From an uncultured Pelagibacteraceae bacterium (GTDB taxonomy: Bacteria; Pseudomonadota; Alphaproteobacteria; Pelagibacterales; Pelagibacteraceae): a stretch of 48,747 nucleotides of DNA. The position numbers and the translations under genes were made by a program. The notes beneath the pieces are model-generated. The model was not told where the DNA came from, did no database searches, and worked only from the letters and a program-made list of their open reading frames with translations. The DNA lies in the NCBI GenBank assembly GCA_902596675.1, contig CACJUO010000009.1:1-48747 (forward strand), in the 5' to 3' direction. This document shows, piece by piece, positions 1-8,704 of this stretch (positions are counted from its first letter, which is position 1; each line of letters opens with the position of its first letter).

Positions 1-44
1 CTTTGACTGCTAGTATTTATAAAATTGTTTATGTTAAATTTCAT
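1..44 (-). CDS. Possible 5' end of a divergent CDS (partial)
   Basis: On the minus strand an ATG at 44 opens a frame with no stop to the window edge (14 codons, starting MKFNINNF). A divergently transcribed gene next to secA would be normal in alphaproteobacteria, but 14 codons show no family and no Shine-Dalgarno sequence is visible. This may be chance. Confidence 0.2.
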   Translation of the reverse strand, partial: MKFNINNFINTSSQ

Positions 45-102
45 GATATTTAAAATAAATAATTAATTACTATATATTTCTAATATTTAATTTTATATCA
101 AA

Positions 103-2649
103 ATGTTCAACCCACTTAAAATATTTTCAAAGCTTATTAAAAGCGGAAATGAAAAGGAACTAGGCCGAATTCAGCAAATAGTCAATAAAGTTAATCTTTT
201 AGAAAAAGATTTAGAAAATTTATCTGACGAAATGTTCCCAAAAAAAACCAAGAAATTAATTGAAGAAATTAAAAATGGTAAAAGTTTAAACGACGTATTG
301 CCTGAAGCTTTCTCTATGGTTAGGGAAGCCTCTAAAAGAATTAGAAATGAGAGACACTTTGATGTTCAGCTGATTGGTGGTGTTGTAATCCATGAGAACA
401 AAATTGCAGAAATGAAAACTGGAGAAGGTAAAACATTAACTATAGCTCTTGCTGCTTTCCTTAATGCTCTAGAAAAAAAAGGTGTACATATAGTAACTGT
501 AAATGATTATTTAGCTAAAAGAGATAGTGAGAATATGGGTAAGATTTATGAGTTTTTAGGTTTAACCTGTGGATATATTAATACGGGGCAAGATGATTTG
601 GAGAGAAAAGAAAATTATTCAAAAGATATAACTTATTCTACTAATAGTGAATTGGGCTTCGATTATTTAAGAGATAATATGAAATTTTCAAAAGGATCCA
701 TGGTTCAAAGAGAACATAATTATGCGATTGTTGATGAAATTGACTCTTGTTTAATTGATGAGGCTAGAACACCTCTAATAATTTCAGGAGCAACAGAAGA
801 TAAAACAAATCAATATATAGCTGTTGATAAACTTGTAAAAAATTTAAAAAAAGAGGATTTTGAAATAGATGAAAAAGATAGAAATATTTTATTAACTAAT
901 AAAGGTGTGGATAATGTTGAAAGTATATTTTCAAATGCTGGAATACTTAAAAATAAAAATTTTTATGATCCAGAAAACCTACATATTGTTCATTTAGTTA
1001 ATCAATCATTACGTGCAATCCATCTTTTTCAGAGTGGTAGAGATTACATTGTAAAAGATGGGCAAATAATAATAATTGATGAACAAACAGGTAGACAATT
1101 ACCTGGAAGAAGGTTTGGTGATGGTCTTCATCAAAGTCTAGAGGCAAAAGAAAATTTAACAATTAATGCTGAAAATCAAACTTTAGCATCAATTACCTAC
1201 CAAAATTTCTTCAAGCTTTATAAAAAAATAGCTGGATGTACTGGTACCGCATTAACAGAGTCAGAAGAATTTTTTGAAATTTATAATCTACCAGTAGTAT
1301 CAATTCCTACTAATAAGCAGATGATCAGAAAAGATTCGAACGATCAAATATTTAGAACTAGTAAAGAAAAAGATGAAGCAATAATTAGTAAGATTGTTGA
1401 ATGTAACGCAAAAGGACAACCATTATTAGTTTTCACTTCAAGTATAAATAAATCTGAACACTACTCGAGTCTATTAACTAAAAAAAATATAAAACACACA
1501 GTTTTAAATGCGAAGAATCACCAAAGAGAAGCTGAAATTATTGCAGATGCAGGAAAAAGAAGCTCGATAATTATTACGACAAGTATTTCAGGAAGAGGCG
1601 TTGACATCAAATTAGGAGGTCAGGATGAGAGTGATAAAGCTGAAATAAAACAATTGGGAGGATTGTTTGTTATTGGTACAGAAAGGATGGAAAGTAGAAG
1701 AGTAGATAATCAGGCAAGAGGGAGATCAGGTAGACAAGGTGATGAAGGTAGCTCTATATTCTATGTAAGCTTAGAAGACGATTTAATGAGAATATTTGGG
1801 TCTGAGTCAATGAATAATATACTTGAAAAACTTGGGCTTAAAGATGGAGAAAGTATAGACCATCCTTGGATAAATAAAGCATTAGAGAGAGCACAACAAA
1901 AAGTTGAAGCAAGAAATTTTGATATTAGAAAAACTCTTTTGAAGTTTGACAATGTTTTAAACGATCAAAGACAAGTAATATTTTCACAAAGAAATGAAGT
2001 AATAGAAAATAAAGATTCTAAGCAATATTCTGAAAATTTTCTAGATGAAATTATTGATGATTTGAAAATTAAGAAAACCAAAAAGTTAGCCAATGCAGGA
2101 TCAAATGAAATCAATATGCAATTAAAATCTTTATTTGGAAAATCATTTGAAGAAAGTGAAATTAATGAATTAGTTAATCTTGAAAATAAGGCATTTGAAG
2201 AAAAAATAAAAAATAAATTTAAAAGTTCAAGAGAAGAGAGAATAAAAATGTTAAATGAAGAGCAATATAACGAAATAGAAAAAAGAATTTTTTTACAACT
2301 TATTGATCAAAATTGGAAATTACATATTCAATATTTAGAACAATTAAGACAAGTCATTGGTTTAAGATCTTATGGACAAAGAGATCCTTTGGTAGAATAT
2401 AAGAAAGAGGCATTTACACTTTTTGAAAATTTATTAAGTAAACTTAAGTATGATTTAATTACAATTTTATTTAATTTAAAACTTATAGAAAAAAATGATG
2501 ATCAAAATGACGTTCAAAATGAAAAAAGTATAAATACAAATAATAATCCAAAATGTTTACTTGTAACAAATAGAGAAGGAAAAATTTCTAGAAACGAAAG
2601 ATGTGAGGCAACAGGGAAAAAGTTCAAGCATTGTTGTGGTGCTTTATAA
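103..2649 (+). CDS. secA: Preprotein translocase ATPase SecA
   Basis: SecA is the motor ATPase that pushes unfolded precursors through SecYEG. The 848-aa protein has Walker A at about 105-112 (MKTGEGKT), the DEAD-type motif VDEIDSCLIDEARTPLIISG near 210, and helicase motif VI around GTERMESRRVDNQARGRSGR. The length is slightly short for the family. The C-terminal SecB/lipid-binding zinc motif is degenerate: the usual CPCGSGKKYKHC pattern reads CEATGKKFKHCC, so the second Cys is missing, although RNER and KKFKHC are kept. The start is ATG with no Shine-Dalgarno. The stop overlaps the convergent accA stop by 6 bp. Identity is certain; zinc binding by the tail is doubtful. Confidence 0.97.
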   Translation: MFNPLKIFSKLIKSGNEKELGRIQQIVNKVNLLEKDLENLSDEMFPKKTKKLIEEIKNGKSLNDVLPEAFSMVREASKRIRNERHFDVQLIGGVVIHENKIAEMKTGEGKTLTIALAAFLNALEKKGVHIVTVNDYLAKRDSENMGKIYEFLGLTCGYINTGQDDLERKENYSKDITYSTNSELGFDYLRDNMKFSKGSMVQREHNYAIVDEIDSCLIDEARTPLIISGATEDKTNQYIAVDKLVKNLKKEDFEIDEKDRNILLTNKGVDNVESIFSNAGILKNKNFYDPENLHIVHLVNQSLRAIHLFQSGRDYIVKDGQIIIIDEQTGRQLPGRRFGDGLHQSLEAKENLTINAENQTLASITYQNFFKLYKKIAGCTGTALTESEEFFEIYNLPVVSIPTNKQMIRKDSNDQIFRTSKEKDEAIISKIVECNAKGQPLLVFTSSINKSEHYSSLLTKKNIKHTVLNAKNHQREAEIIADAGKRSSIIITTSISGRGVDIKLGGQDESDKAEIKQLGGLFVIGTERMESRRVDNQARGRSGRQGDEGSSIFYVSLEDDLMRIFGSESMNNILEKLGLKDGESIDHPWINKALERAQQKVEARNFDIRKTLLKFDNVLNDQRQVIFSQRNEVIENKDSKQYSENFLDEIIDDLKIKKTKKLANAGSNEINMQLKSLFGKSFEESEINELVNLENKAFEEKIKNKFKSSREERIKMLNEEQYNEIEKRIFLQLIDQNWKLHIQYLEQLRQVIGLRSYGQRDPLVEYKKEAFTLFENLLSKLKYDLITILFNLKLIEKNDDQNDVQNEKSINTNNNPKCLLVTNREGKISRNERCEATGKKFKHCCGAL

Positions 2650-3750
2650 AAGAATGCTTAAGAATAATATTAATAAAACTGCAGCAGATACGCCATAATA
2701 AATTTTAGAATTCTTTTTAAAGTTTTGATAAATATTTTCTAATGAACTTGCCTTCATAGATAAATCATTTCTATCATCTGATTGTGTTGAAAATCCTTTA
2801 TTTCTTCCAATTGATAAAAATTTATTTTTTCTATGAGCAAGAATTTCATCTTTATCCATTGTCTGAAAAAAATCTAAATTTTTCTTTAATGAATCTCTTA
2901 CATTATCCAATATTAGATCTTTATCTCGATGAGCACCACCAACTGGTTCTGGAATTATTTCGTCAATTATATTTAACTTTAAAAGGTCGCTAGATGACAT
3001 TTTCATTGCAGTTGCAGCCTCTAAAGTTTTTTTTGGGTCTCTCCATAAAATGGTGGCACATCCTTCTGGAGAAATGACAGAGTATATTGCATTTTGAAGC
3101 ATAATTACTTTATTAGATGATGCTAAAGCTATTGCTCCGCCAGACCCACCTTCACCAATTATAATTGCTATTGTGGGTACCGTTAACTTCATAGAGCATT
3201 CAATAGATTTTGCTATTGCTTCGGCTTGACCTCTTTCCTCTGCGCCAACTCCTGGGTATGCTCCTGGAGTATCTACAATAGAAATTATTGGAATTTTAAA
3301 CTTGTTAGCTAACTCCATAAGTCTAATTGTTTTTCTGTAACCCTCTGGTCTCATCATTCCAAAATTGTGATCTATTCTTTTATTAAGATCTGACCCCTTT
3401 TCTTGACCAATTACTAAAACAGATTTACCATCGAACTTTGCAAAACCAGCTATAACAGCTTTGTCCTCACCATAATATCTATCTCCAGAAAGTTGGATAA
3501 AGTCATCAAACAGATTTTCAACAAAAAATTTTGCTTTAGGTCTATCTTCATGACGGGCAACTAATGCTGTCTGCCATGGATCTAAGTTAGAATAAATTTT
3601 CTCTAACTTTTCATTTATTTCTTCTTCAACTTTGCTTATTCTTGAAGTGTCGACTTCAGATAAACCTTCCTGATTATAGGGGTCTTTTAGTTTATCTAAT
3701 TCCTCTTCAAGATTTTTGATATCTGTCTCAAAATTTAGGTAATTTTTCAT
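2644..3750 (-). CDS. accA: Acetyl-CoA carboxylase carboxyltransferase alpha subunit with C-terminal membrane segment
   Basis: AccA pairs with AccD (26137-27066) to move CO2 from biotin to acetyl-CoA, the first step of fatty-acid synthesis. The core matches AccA throughout: DTPGAYPGVGAEERGQAEAIA, GEGGSGGAIALAS and YSVISPEGCATILW. The family normally ends near residue 317. Here about 48 residues follow residue 320: a polar linker, then a hydrophobic helix at about 350-368 (YYGVSAAVLLILFLSILL) at the extreme C-terminus. This resembles a tail anchor that would tether the enzyme to the inner membrane, which is inference. The tail is in frame with the core without a break. The gene is convergent with secA and divergent from glcB. 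Confidence 0.96.
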   Translation of the reverse strand: MKNYLNFETDIKNLEEELDKLKDPYNQEGLSEVDTSRISKVEEEINEKLEKIYSNLDPWQTALVARHEDRPKAKFFVENLFDDFIQLSGDRYYGEDKAVIAGFAKFDGKSVLVIGQEKGSDLNKRIDHNFGMMRPEGYRKTIRLMELANKFKIPIISIVDTPGAYPGVGAEERGQAEAIAKSIECSMKLTVPTIAIIIGEGGSGGAIALASSNKVIMLQNAIYSVISPEGCATILWRDPKKTLEAATAMKMSSSDLLKLNIIDEIIPEPVGGAHRDKDLILDNVRDSLKKNLDFFQTMDKDEILAHRKNKFLSIGRNKGFSTQSDDRNDLSMKASSLENIYQNFKKNSKIYYGVSAAVLLILFLSILL

Positions 3751-3761
3751 TTAAAGTATGT

Positions 3762-3792
3762 ATTATAAACAAAAAAGGCGATAAATTGTTAA
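3762..3792 (-). promoter_or_regulatory. Putative accA promoter
   Basis: A perfect TATAAT (minus strand, 3762-3767) lies 11 nt before the accA ATG, implying a leader of only about 5 nt. The best -35 is TTAACA at 3787-3792 with a long 19-bp spacer, and it overlaps the left arm of the inverted repeat at 3781-3829. Confidence 0.45.
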
Positions 3793-3829
3793 AATAAGTA
3801 ATTTTGATTGCGCAAAAATGACAATTTAT
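3781..3829. promoter_or_regulatory. Inverted repeat spanning the accA/glcB divergent promoters
   Basis: ATAAATTGT (3781-3789) and ACAATTTAT (3821-3829) are perfect 9-bp inverted arms 31 bp apart. With one G-U and one more A-U pair the RNA stem would be 11 bp. A smaller palindrome, TTGCGCAA, sits at 3808-3815. The left arm overlaps the putative accA -35 region and the right arm lies in the glcB -35/-10 spacer, which suits a shared operator better than a leader RNA. Confidence 0.4.
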
Positions 3830-3835
3830 TATAAG
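3808..3835 (+). promoter_or_regulatory. Putative glcB promoter
   Basis: TTGCGC (3808-3813), a 16-bp spacer and TATAAG (3830-3835) place the transcript start about 5 nt before the glcB ATG. The -35 match is weak (3 of 6). Confidence 0.4.
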
Positions 3836-3846
3836 ATTTTCAATTT

Positions 3847-5997
3847 ATGAGAGAGCAATACATCAAAATCCACAACTTATCTGTAGCAAAAGAACTAGCT
3901 GATTTTGTCAATAATGAGCTTTTACTAGATACTAATGTTGATCCTGAAGAGTTTTGGAAAGGTTTTGACAAAGTGCTGCATGAATTAGCGCCTAAAAATA
4001 AAAAATTACTCGAAATCAGAGAGACATTACAACAAGAAATAGATCTGTGGCATAAAAAAAATAGAGACCACGAGATTGACTATAATAAATATAAAAATTT
4101 TTTGGAAGAAATAGGTTATTTAAAAAAAGAAGGTGAAGATTTTAAAATAACAACTAAAAATTTAGATGAAGAAATATCTAATATAGCAGGACCACAATTA
4201 GTTGTTCCAATAATGAACTCTAGATATAGCTTGAATGCTGCTAATGCAAGATGGGTAAGCTTATATGACAGTCTTTATGGATCAAACATAATAGAGTCTG
4301 AAGAGAGTGGAAGTGAAAAATATGACCCTTTAAGAGGACAAGAAGTGATTAAATACACTAGAAACTTTTTGAACGAATATTTTCCAATAAATGGTCTTGA
4401 CTGGAAAGATATTACTGGTCTAGCAGTAAATAATAAAAAACTTTCAATTTATAAGGAAAATAAAGAATTTAATTTATCAGATTTAGAAAAGTTTATTGGT
4501 CACAGGGGTGATACAGCCAAACCAAATGCTATAATCTTAAAAAATAATAATCTTCATCTTGAAATAATTATTAATCCTAGAGCATTTAGTGCTGCAAGAG
4601 ATGCGGCTGGTATAAGCGATATTATAATTGAGTCTGCTGTTTCAACAATTTGTGACCATGAAGATAGTGTGGCCGCAGTCGATGCTGAAGATAAAGTAAC
4701 TTGTTATAGAAATTGGCTAGGATTGATGAAAGGAAATTTAAAATCAATATTTGAGAAAAATGGTAAAGAATTAGAAAGAAAACTTAATCCTGATAGGAGT
4801 TACACTTCATTGAATGGTGAAAAGTTAAAACTTCACGGAAGAAGTCTTTTACTTGTGAGAAACGTTGGACACTTAATGACAAACCCTGCAATCACTTTAA
4901 ATGATGGATCAGAAGTTCCTGAAGGAATAATGGATGCTTTCATAACCTCAGCAGCTTGTATTCATGATTTAAAAAGAAAAGGTAATTCGAGAGAAGGATC
5001 AATTTATATCGTTAAACCAAAAATGCATGGTCCAGAAGAAACAGAATTTACTAATTTAATTTTTACTAAAGTTGAAGAAGTTTTAAAATTAGAAAAAAAT
5101 ACAATTAAGTGTGGAATTATGGATGAAGAAAGAAGAACATCTGCAAACCTTAAAGAATGTATTAGAACACTTAAAGATAGAGTATTTTTTATAAACACTG
5201 GATTTTTAGATAGAACTGGTGATGAGATGCACACCTCAATGGAAGCTGGACCAATGATAAAAAAAGGAGATATGAAAGAGTCTAAGTGGATTAAAACCTA
5301 TGAGGACAACAACGTAGATATAGGCTTAAAATGTGGTTTTTCAGGAGTTGCTCAAATAGGTAAAGGAATGTGGGCCATGCCTGACAAAATGAACGAAATG
5401 ATGAAACAAAAAATTGGACATGTGAATGCTGGCGCAAATTGTGCTTGGGTTCCTTCCCCAACTGCTGCTGCATTGCATGTTATGCACTATCATGAAGTAA
5501 ATGTTTTTGAAAAACAAAAAGCAATATTAAAAAGAGAGCCATCAAAATTATCTGATCTTCTTACTATTCCAATAGCAGATCGCCCTAATTGGTCTATCGA
5601 TGAAATTAATACTGAAATTTCAAATTCTGCTCAAACTATTTTAGGTTATGTAGTCAGATGGATTGATCAAGGTATAGGTTGTTCCAAAGTTCCGGATATA
5701 AATGATATTGGATTAATGGAAGATAGAGCAACCTTAAGAATTTCATCTCAACATATTGCAAATTGGCTTCATCATGGCTTATGCTCGAATAGACAGGTTC
5801 TTGAAATTTTAAAAAAAATGGCAAAAGTTGTAGATAAACAGAATGAAGATGACTCTAACTACGAAAGTATGTCACCAGAGTATGATAAATCTATTGCTTT
5901 TAAAGCAGCATGTGAATTAATCTTTCATGGAAAATCTCAGCCTTCAGGCTATACAGAACCTCTCTTACATTTAAACAGATTAATTAAAAAAAGCTAA
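3847..5997 (+). CDS. glcB: Malate synthase G
   Basis: GlcB condenses glyoxylate with acetyl-CoA to malate in the cytoplasm, in the glyoxylate shunt and glycolate use. At 716 aa it is the long G form. It shows the family core [29 protein letters not shown] near 275-300, [19 protein letters not shown] near 330, and [19 protein letters not shown] near 450. In cultivated SAR11 strains this gene has been reported to be controlled by a glycine riboswitch. The 96-bp upstream gap here has no recognisable glycine aptamer, only a promoter and an inverted repeat. The recR stop follows immediately on the other strand. Confidence 0.97.
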   Translation: MREQYIKIHNLSVAKELADFVNNELLLDTNVDPEEFWKGFDKVLHELAPKNKKLLEIRETLQQEIDLWHKKNRDHEIDYNKYKNFLEEIGYLKKEGEDFKITTKNLDEEISNIAGPQLVVPIMNSRYSLNAANARWVSLYDSLYGSNIIESEESGSEKYDPLRGQEVIKYTRNFLNEYFPINGLDWKDITGLAVNNKKLSIYKENKEFNLSDLEKFIGHRGDTAKPNAIILKNNNLHLEIIINPRAFSAARDAAGISDIIIESAVSTICDHEDSVAAVDAEDKVTCYRNWLGLMKGNLKSIFEKNGKELERKLNPDRSYTSLNGEKLKLHGRSLLLVRNVGHLMTNPAITLNDGSEVPEGIMDAFITSAACIHDLKRKGNSREGSIYIVKPKMHGPEETEFTNLIFTKVEEVLKLEKNTIKCGIMDEERRTSANLKECIRTLKDRVFFINTGFLDRTGDEMHTSMEAGPMIKKGDMKESKWIKTYEDNNVDIGLKCGFSGVAQIGKGMWAMPDKMNEMMKQKIGHVNAGANCAWVPSPTAAALHVMHYHEVNVFEKQKAILKREPSKLSDLLTIPIADRPNWSIDEINTEISNSAQTILGYVVRWIDQGIGCSKVPDINDIGLMEDRATLRISSQHIANWLHHGLCSNRQVLEILKKMAKVVDKQNEDDSNYESMSPEYDKSIAFKAACELIFHGKSQPSGYTEPLLHLNRLIKKS

Positions 5998-6606
5998 TTA
6001 AGCCTCAAGTTTTTTTCTGTTTTTAAATGCAGATATTAAAGTTCCATCATCTAAATTTTCGATTTCTCCACCTACAGGTAAACCCTGGGCTAGTTTTGAA
6101 ACTTTGACGTCAGTTTTTTTTAGACTATCTTGAATATAAAATGCAGTAGTTTGACCTTCTACAGTTGCACTAGTTGCTAAAATTACTTCTTCAATATCAT
6201 CTTTATTTATTCTTTCTATAAGAGAGTTGATAAGCAAGTCCTCTCTATTACTATTATTATTTGAGAGGGTCCCCCCTAAAATATGGAAATAACCTTGAAA
6301 AATTGACGAACTTTCTATTGCCCACTGATCTGAAATATTTTCTACAACACAAATTTTATTATATTTTTTTTCTACTATTTCACAATTATTATAACTACAG
6401 TCAATTGTATTAGGCTTTAATGTTCCACAAATTTTACATCTAACAACATTTTTAAAAACTTCGCTCAAATTTTGAGCCATAGGCTTTAGTAATTCTTGTC
6501 GGTTATTAATCATTTTTAAAATTATTCTTTTTGCAGACTTAGGTCCTAACCCTGGTAACTTAGATATAAGTTTGATTAAATTTTCTATTTCAGGAATATT
6601 TTGCAT
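5998..6606 (-). CDS. recR: Recombination mediator RecR
   Basis: RecR works with RecO (and RecF) to load RecA on gapped DNA. The 202-aa protein has the N-terminal helix-hairpin-helix (LPGLGPKSAKRI, about 15-26), a four-Cys zinc motif near 57-76 (CKIC then CSYNNC, spacing C-X4-C in the second pair rather than the usual C-X2-C), and a Toprim domain with ICVVE and the downstream LATSATVEGQTTA and LAQGLPVGGEIENLDDGTL. It is the last gene of the dnaX-ybaB-recR group, 5 bp after ybaB. It abuts the convergent glcB stop with no gap. Confidence 0.96.
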   Translation of the reverse strand: MQNIPEIENLIKLISKLPGLGPKSAKRIILKMINNRQELLKPMAQNLSEVFKNVVRCKICGTLKPNTIDCSYNNCEIVEKKYNKICVVENISDQWAIESSSIFQGYFHILGGTLSNNNSNREDLLINSLIERINKDDIEEVILATSATVEGQTTAFYIQDSLKKTDVKVSKLAQGLPVGGEIENLDDGTLISAFKNRKKLEA

Positions 6607-6611
6607 TTAAA

Positions 6612-6929
6612 TTATAAAGGCCACTTAAATCCAGGTATTCCAAAATTTCCTGAAGCCTTAGAAATTTCCTCTGCAGTTTTTGATTTAAGTTGTGATTTTG
6701 CGTTATTATGAGCAGCGGTAATAAGATCTTCTAATATTACTTTTTCCTCTTTCAAAACATTTTCACTAAGTTTAATTGAAATCATAGTGCCCTCTCCATT
6801 TAAAGTAACCTTTACATCATTAGCTCCTGAGACACCTTCAACCTCAATCTTTTTAATATTTTCTTGGCTTTCTTTCATTTTGCTCTCAATTTCTTTGGCT
6901 TTTTCCATTAATTTTGAAAAATCAGTCAT
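6612..6929 (-). CDS. ybaB: YbaB/EbfC family nucleoid-associated protein
   Basis: This 105-aa protein has the YbaB/EbfC pattern: an N-terminal amphipathic coiled helix (KLMEKAKEIESKMKESQENIKK), the sheet VEGVSGANDVKVTLNGEGTM, and a C-terminal helix followed by GNFGIPGFKWPL. Family members form tweezer-like dimers that bind DNA nonspecifically. The position between dnaX and recR is conserved across many bacteria. The start lies 1 nt after the dnaX stop, so translation is probably coupled. Confidence 0.93.
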   Translation of the reverse strand: MTDFSKLMEKAKEIESKMKESQENIKKIEVEGVSGANDVKVTLNGEGTMISIKLSENVLKEEKVILEDLITAAHNNAKSQLKSKTAEEISKASGNFGIPGFKWPL

Positions 6930-6930
6930 T

Positions 6931-8562
6931 CTAATCCTCCTTCAACTCAACATTTATTAATTCTGCATCAGGAAATGCTTCGATCACTTTTTTATAGGCT
7001 TCAGACTTTTTAACATCATCAAATATTTTTTTCTCATCAATTTTATTTTTTTCTTTTTTTGAAATTTGTCCTTGGTTTTTTGACAAAGAGATAATCCATC
7101 TCTTAGATGTCCATTCGAACAGTTTGTTAGATAGATTTTTAATAAAGTCTTTGTCTAAGTTTTCATTAAAAGATATTTCTATTAAACCCTCAGAGAATGA
7201 AACTAAATTTGTATTAGTTTCAAGCTCATATTTAAGCTTAGCTTCTTTCCTTTCCGTACATAGATTTATCAAACTTTCAAATGAACCTATTTTAAGTTCA
7301 TTTATTACTTCATCTTTATTTAAATTTGGTTCAATTTTTTCTTGTTGTGAAATATTTTTGATTTGATCTATTGTTTTACTTGTAATTTTTTTTTTAGGTT
7401 CTTCAATTAAGGTATCAGGATTTTTTCCAGTAAAGCTTTCCTCAACATCTTTCTCCTTAAAACCTTTTATTCTCATTAATCTGAAAAGGAACATTTCAAC
7501 TGATAAATTTGGATTTGAAACAATGTTAATTTCCTCAATTGTATCAAGTGTAAATTGCCAAAAAAGGATTATGTCCTTTGAATCTAAATTTTCAGATATT
7601 GTAGAAAGATTACTAAAATCTTGATCGTTTAAAGAAAAATTATTTCCGTCTAATTTTATAAAATTAATATTTTTTAAGTAATATAAAACCTCAAGAAAAT
7701 CATTCAAAAAAATTTTGGGATCTACACCAGAATCATAAATTTTTCTATACAACTCAAATACTTTTTTTTCATCACCACTAAACAGATTATTAATTAATTC
7801 TATCAGAGAACTTTTATCAAAATATCCATAAATACTTTGTGCTTTGTCTAGATTTAATTCCTCATCATTTTGATTAGCTACAAGTCCACGATCTAGCAAA
7901 GATAATGCATCTCTAACAGATCCTTCTGAAATTTTTACAATTAATTTTAAAGCTTCATCAGAAACTTTACCGCCTTCTTTATCTTTAATCATTTTTATAT
8001 AATTAAAAAGCTCATCAGATTTCACTCTAGAGAGATCGAAACGTTGACATCTTGATATTACTGTTACTGGTATCTTTTTGATTTCGGTTGTTGCAAAAAT
8101 AAATTTTAAATATTTTGGTGGTTCCTCTAATGTTTTTAAAAGTGCATTAAATGCTTGCTTGCTTAACATATGAACTTCATCAATAATAAATATTTTATAT
8201 TTAGCGGTTGTGGGTCCATATCTAGAAAACTCAATAAGCTCCCTTACATCATCAACGCCAGTTTTGCTTGCAGCATCCATTTCCAAAACATCAATATGAT
8301 TTGAGTTTGTAATTGCATCACAGTTACTACATTTTTTCTTACACATGTTTTCAATTCCATGCTCACAATTTAATGACTTTGCAACTATTCTTGCGAAAGT
8401 TGTTTTTCCTACTCCCCTGATACCTGTAAACAAGAATGCGTTGGGTGACTTGTCTGAAATTATTGAATTTTTAATTGTTTCAGCAATAATCTCTTGGCCA
8501 ATTAAATCCTCAAATACCTGAGGTCTATATTTTAATGCTAGTACTTTTGAATTTTCTGTCAT
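6931..8562 (-). CDS. dnaX: DNA polymerase III subunits gamma/tau
   Basis: DnaX is the clamp-loader ATPase that links the polymerase cores. From the ATG at 8562 it is 543 aa. It shows Walker A GVGKTTFARI near 45, a four-Cys zinc module (C-X7-C-X3-C-X2-C, about 65-80), DEVHMLSKQAFNALLKTLEEPP as Walker B, and an arginine-finger region ISRCQRFDLSR. The C-terminal tau-like part is Lys-rich and poorly conserved. A TTG five codons upstream (8577) would extend the frame into the SRP RNA, so I prefer the ATG that begins MTENSKVLALKYRP. That ATG is only 6 nt after the SRP RNA stem, with no Shine-Dalgarno, so dnaX is likely read from the ffs transcript. I saw no obvious slippery run for a gamma product. 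Confidence 0.95.
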   Translation of the reverse strand: MTENSKVLALKYRPQVFEDLIGQEIIAETIKNSIISDKSPNAFLFTGIRGVGKTTFARIVAKSLNCEHGIENMCKKKCSNCDAITNSNHIDVLEMDAASKTGVDDVRELIEFSRYGPTTAKYKIFIIDEVHMLSKQAFNALLKTLEEPPKYLKFIFATTEIKKIPVTVISRCQRFDLSRVKSDELFNYIKMIKDKEGGKVSDEALKLIVKISEGSVRDALSLLDRGLVANQNDEELNLDKAQSIYGYFDKSSLIELINNLFSGDEKKVFELYRKIYDSGVDPKIFLNDFLEVLYYLKNINFIKLDGNNFSLNDQDFSNLSTISENLDSKDIILFWQFTLDTIEEINIVSNPNLSVEMFLFRLMRIKGFKEKDVEESFTGKNPDTLIEEPKKKITSKTIDQIKNISQQEKIEPNLNKDEVINELKIGSFESLINLCTERKEAKLKYELETNTNLVSFSEGLIEISFNENLDKDFIKNLSNKLFEWTSKRWIISLSKNQGQISKKEKNKIDEKKIFDDVKKSEAYKKVIEAFPDAELINVELKED

Positions 8563-8566
8563 TTTT

Positions 8567-8657
8567 AAGGAGACCAACCAACCTGGAAAATACTCACTAC
8601 CCTTGCTATCTTTCGATCCTGGGGGATTTGTGGTAACACCACCTGATTGGCCTCCAA
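8567..8657 (-). ncRNA. ffs: Signal recognition particle RNA (4.5S, small bacterial type)
   Basis: On the minus strand the apical domain reads CAGGATCGAAAGATAGCAAG. This is the SRP signature: a GNRA tetraloop (GAAA) closed by a short stem, with the asymmetric AGG/AGCA internal loop that binds Ffh. The ends pair: GGAG-G-CCAA near 8655-8647 with UUGG-U-CUCC near 8577-8569. The core is about 87 nt, and the ends are set by base pairing with an uncertainty of a few nt. Position upstream of dnaX matches other alphaproteobacteria. The RNA guides membrane-protein ribosomes to FtsY. Confidence 0.92.
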
Positions 8658-8661
8658 CTTT

Positions 8662-8691
8662 ATTATACCAATAAAATTTTCTATTCTACAA
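8662..8691 (-). promoter_or_regulatory. ffs (and probably dnaX operon) promoter
   Basis: Minus strand: TTGTAG (8686-8691), an 18-bp spacer and a perfect TATAAT (8662-8667). The -10 ends 6 nt before the predicted 5' end of the SRP RNA, the expected distance. It is the clearest sigma-70-like promoter in the window. Confidence 0.75.
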
Positions 8692-8704
8692 GAAAGTTAT
8701 AAAT

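Noticed and set aside
5004..5473. Two minus-strand frames inside glcB
   Set aside because: They are antisense shadows of a well-conserved gene.
8563..8577. Longer dnaX start at TTG 8577
   Set aside because: It runs into the base-paired 3' end of the SRP RNA; the ATG at 8562 gives the conserved N-terminus.
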